Position numbers and translations under genes: made by a program. The notes beneath the pieces were generated by a model that worked only from the letters and a program-made list of their open reading frames with translations, was not told the origin of the DNA and searched no databases. From Treponema sp. (lineage in GTDB: Bacteria > Spirochaetota > Spirochaetia > Treponematales > Breznakiellaceae): 5,648 bases of DNA. Positions 5,465 through 5,648 of the stretch are shown one piece after another. Numbering within the stretch: the stretch's first letter is position 1; each line of letters opens with the position of its first letter. The stretch lies in NCBI GenBank assembly GCA_031281685.1, contig JAITFA010000041.1:1-5648 (forward strand). The letters are read 5' to 3'.

Positions 5465-5648
5465 ATGATAAAGGTCAGCGCCATATCCGCGCCACTCACC
5501 ATGCTGAAGGTATTGACCACTCCGGCGTTACGCGGGGCAGCGCGGCGTTATTTCAAAGCAGTGTTTAGCAAGTTTTTTGCCTTGCAATATAAGGCGGCGC
5601 GAACACCCGGTCTCATTCCGGTTGCGTCAGTGGATCACGCGCTGGACG
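5465..5648 (+). CDS. Unrecognised N-terminal coding fragment, divergent from the Lnb-type gene (runs off the right edge)
   Basis: From the ATG at 5465 the plus-strand frame is open for all 61 remaining codons. It begins MIKVSAISAPLTMLKVLTTP and continues with a basic, aromatic stretch (RRYFKAVFSKFFALQYK) and then TPGLIPVASVDHALD. Its codons favour G or C in the third position, like argH and the Lnb-type gene, whereas the other frames are interrupted, so it is probably the start of a real gene. An AAAGG lies almost against the ATG, too near for an ordinary ribosome site; the only other ATG (5501) has none. A spirochaete PAP2-like phosphatase has a vaguely similar N-terminus, but that resemblance is not strong enough to name it. 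The first 20 or so residues show no clear signal peptide. Confidence 0.45.
   Translation, partial: MIKVSAISAPLTMLKVLTTPALRGAARRYFKAVFSKFFALQYKAARTPGLIPVASVDHALD

Overview
The window looks like part of a spirochaete chromosome, most like a Treponema relative. This is inferred from three things: a soluble chemoreceptor of treponemal style, an Lnb/DUF4105-type membrane protein, and the trace of a treponeme-like ribbon-helix-helix antitoxin. No rRNA or other phylogenetic marker is present, so the assignment is provisional. All recognisable genes but one are on the minus strand and are described here in their own direction, from right to left.

Right edge to the centre (about 5648-2697, GC-rich): a truncated, unrecognised plus-strand reading frame leaves the right edge. 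It diverges from a DUF4105/Lnb-type protein (secreted N-terminal domain plus about five membrane helices) across only 44 bp. A complete argininosuccinate lyase gene (argH) follows the Lnb-type gene after 57 bp, so the two are probably co-transcribed. Argininosuccinate lyase makes arginine and fumarate. The Lnb-type protein is probably a lipoprotein-modifying enzyme of the cell envelope. No functional link between them is evident.

Centre (about 2696-2037, no confident gene): just after argH lie short GTCAG...CTGAC inverted repeats, then an array of six 21-bp units, most carrying a small dyad. On the minus strand the array also reads as a 69-codon frame with a heptad pattern. Beyond it are about 450 bp of mixed composition with one doubtful 71-codon frame and a GC-rich inverted repeat. 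The segment ends in an extended -10 promoter for the next operon.

Left half (2036-359, AT-richer): a two-gene operon encodes a cytoplasmic methyl-accepting chemotaxis protein with no membrane segment or recognisable sensor domain, and a 197-residue cysteine-rich V4R-like protein that overlaps it by 11 bp. The overlap suggests that the second protein is the ligand-binding partner of the first, which would make a split chemoreceptor.

Left edge (358-1): a weak terminator, a decayed antitoxin gene with an in-frame stop and no toxin partner, and the first 20 codons of a threonine aldolase gene.
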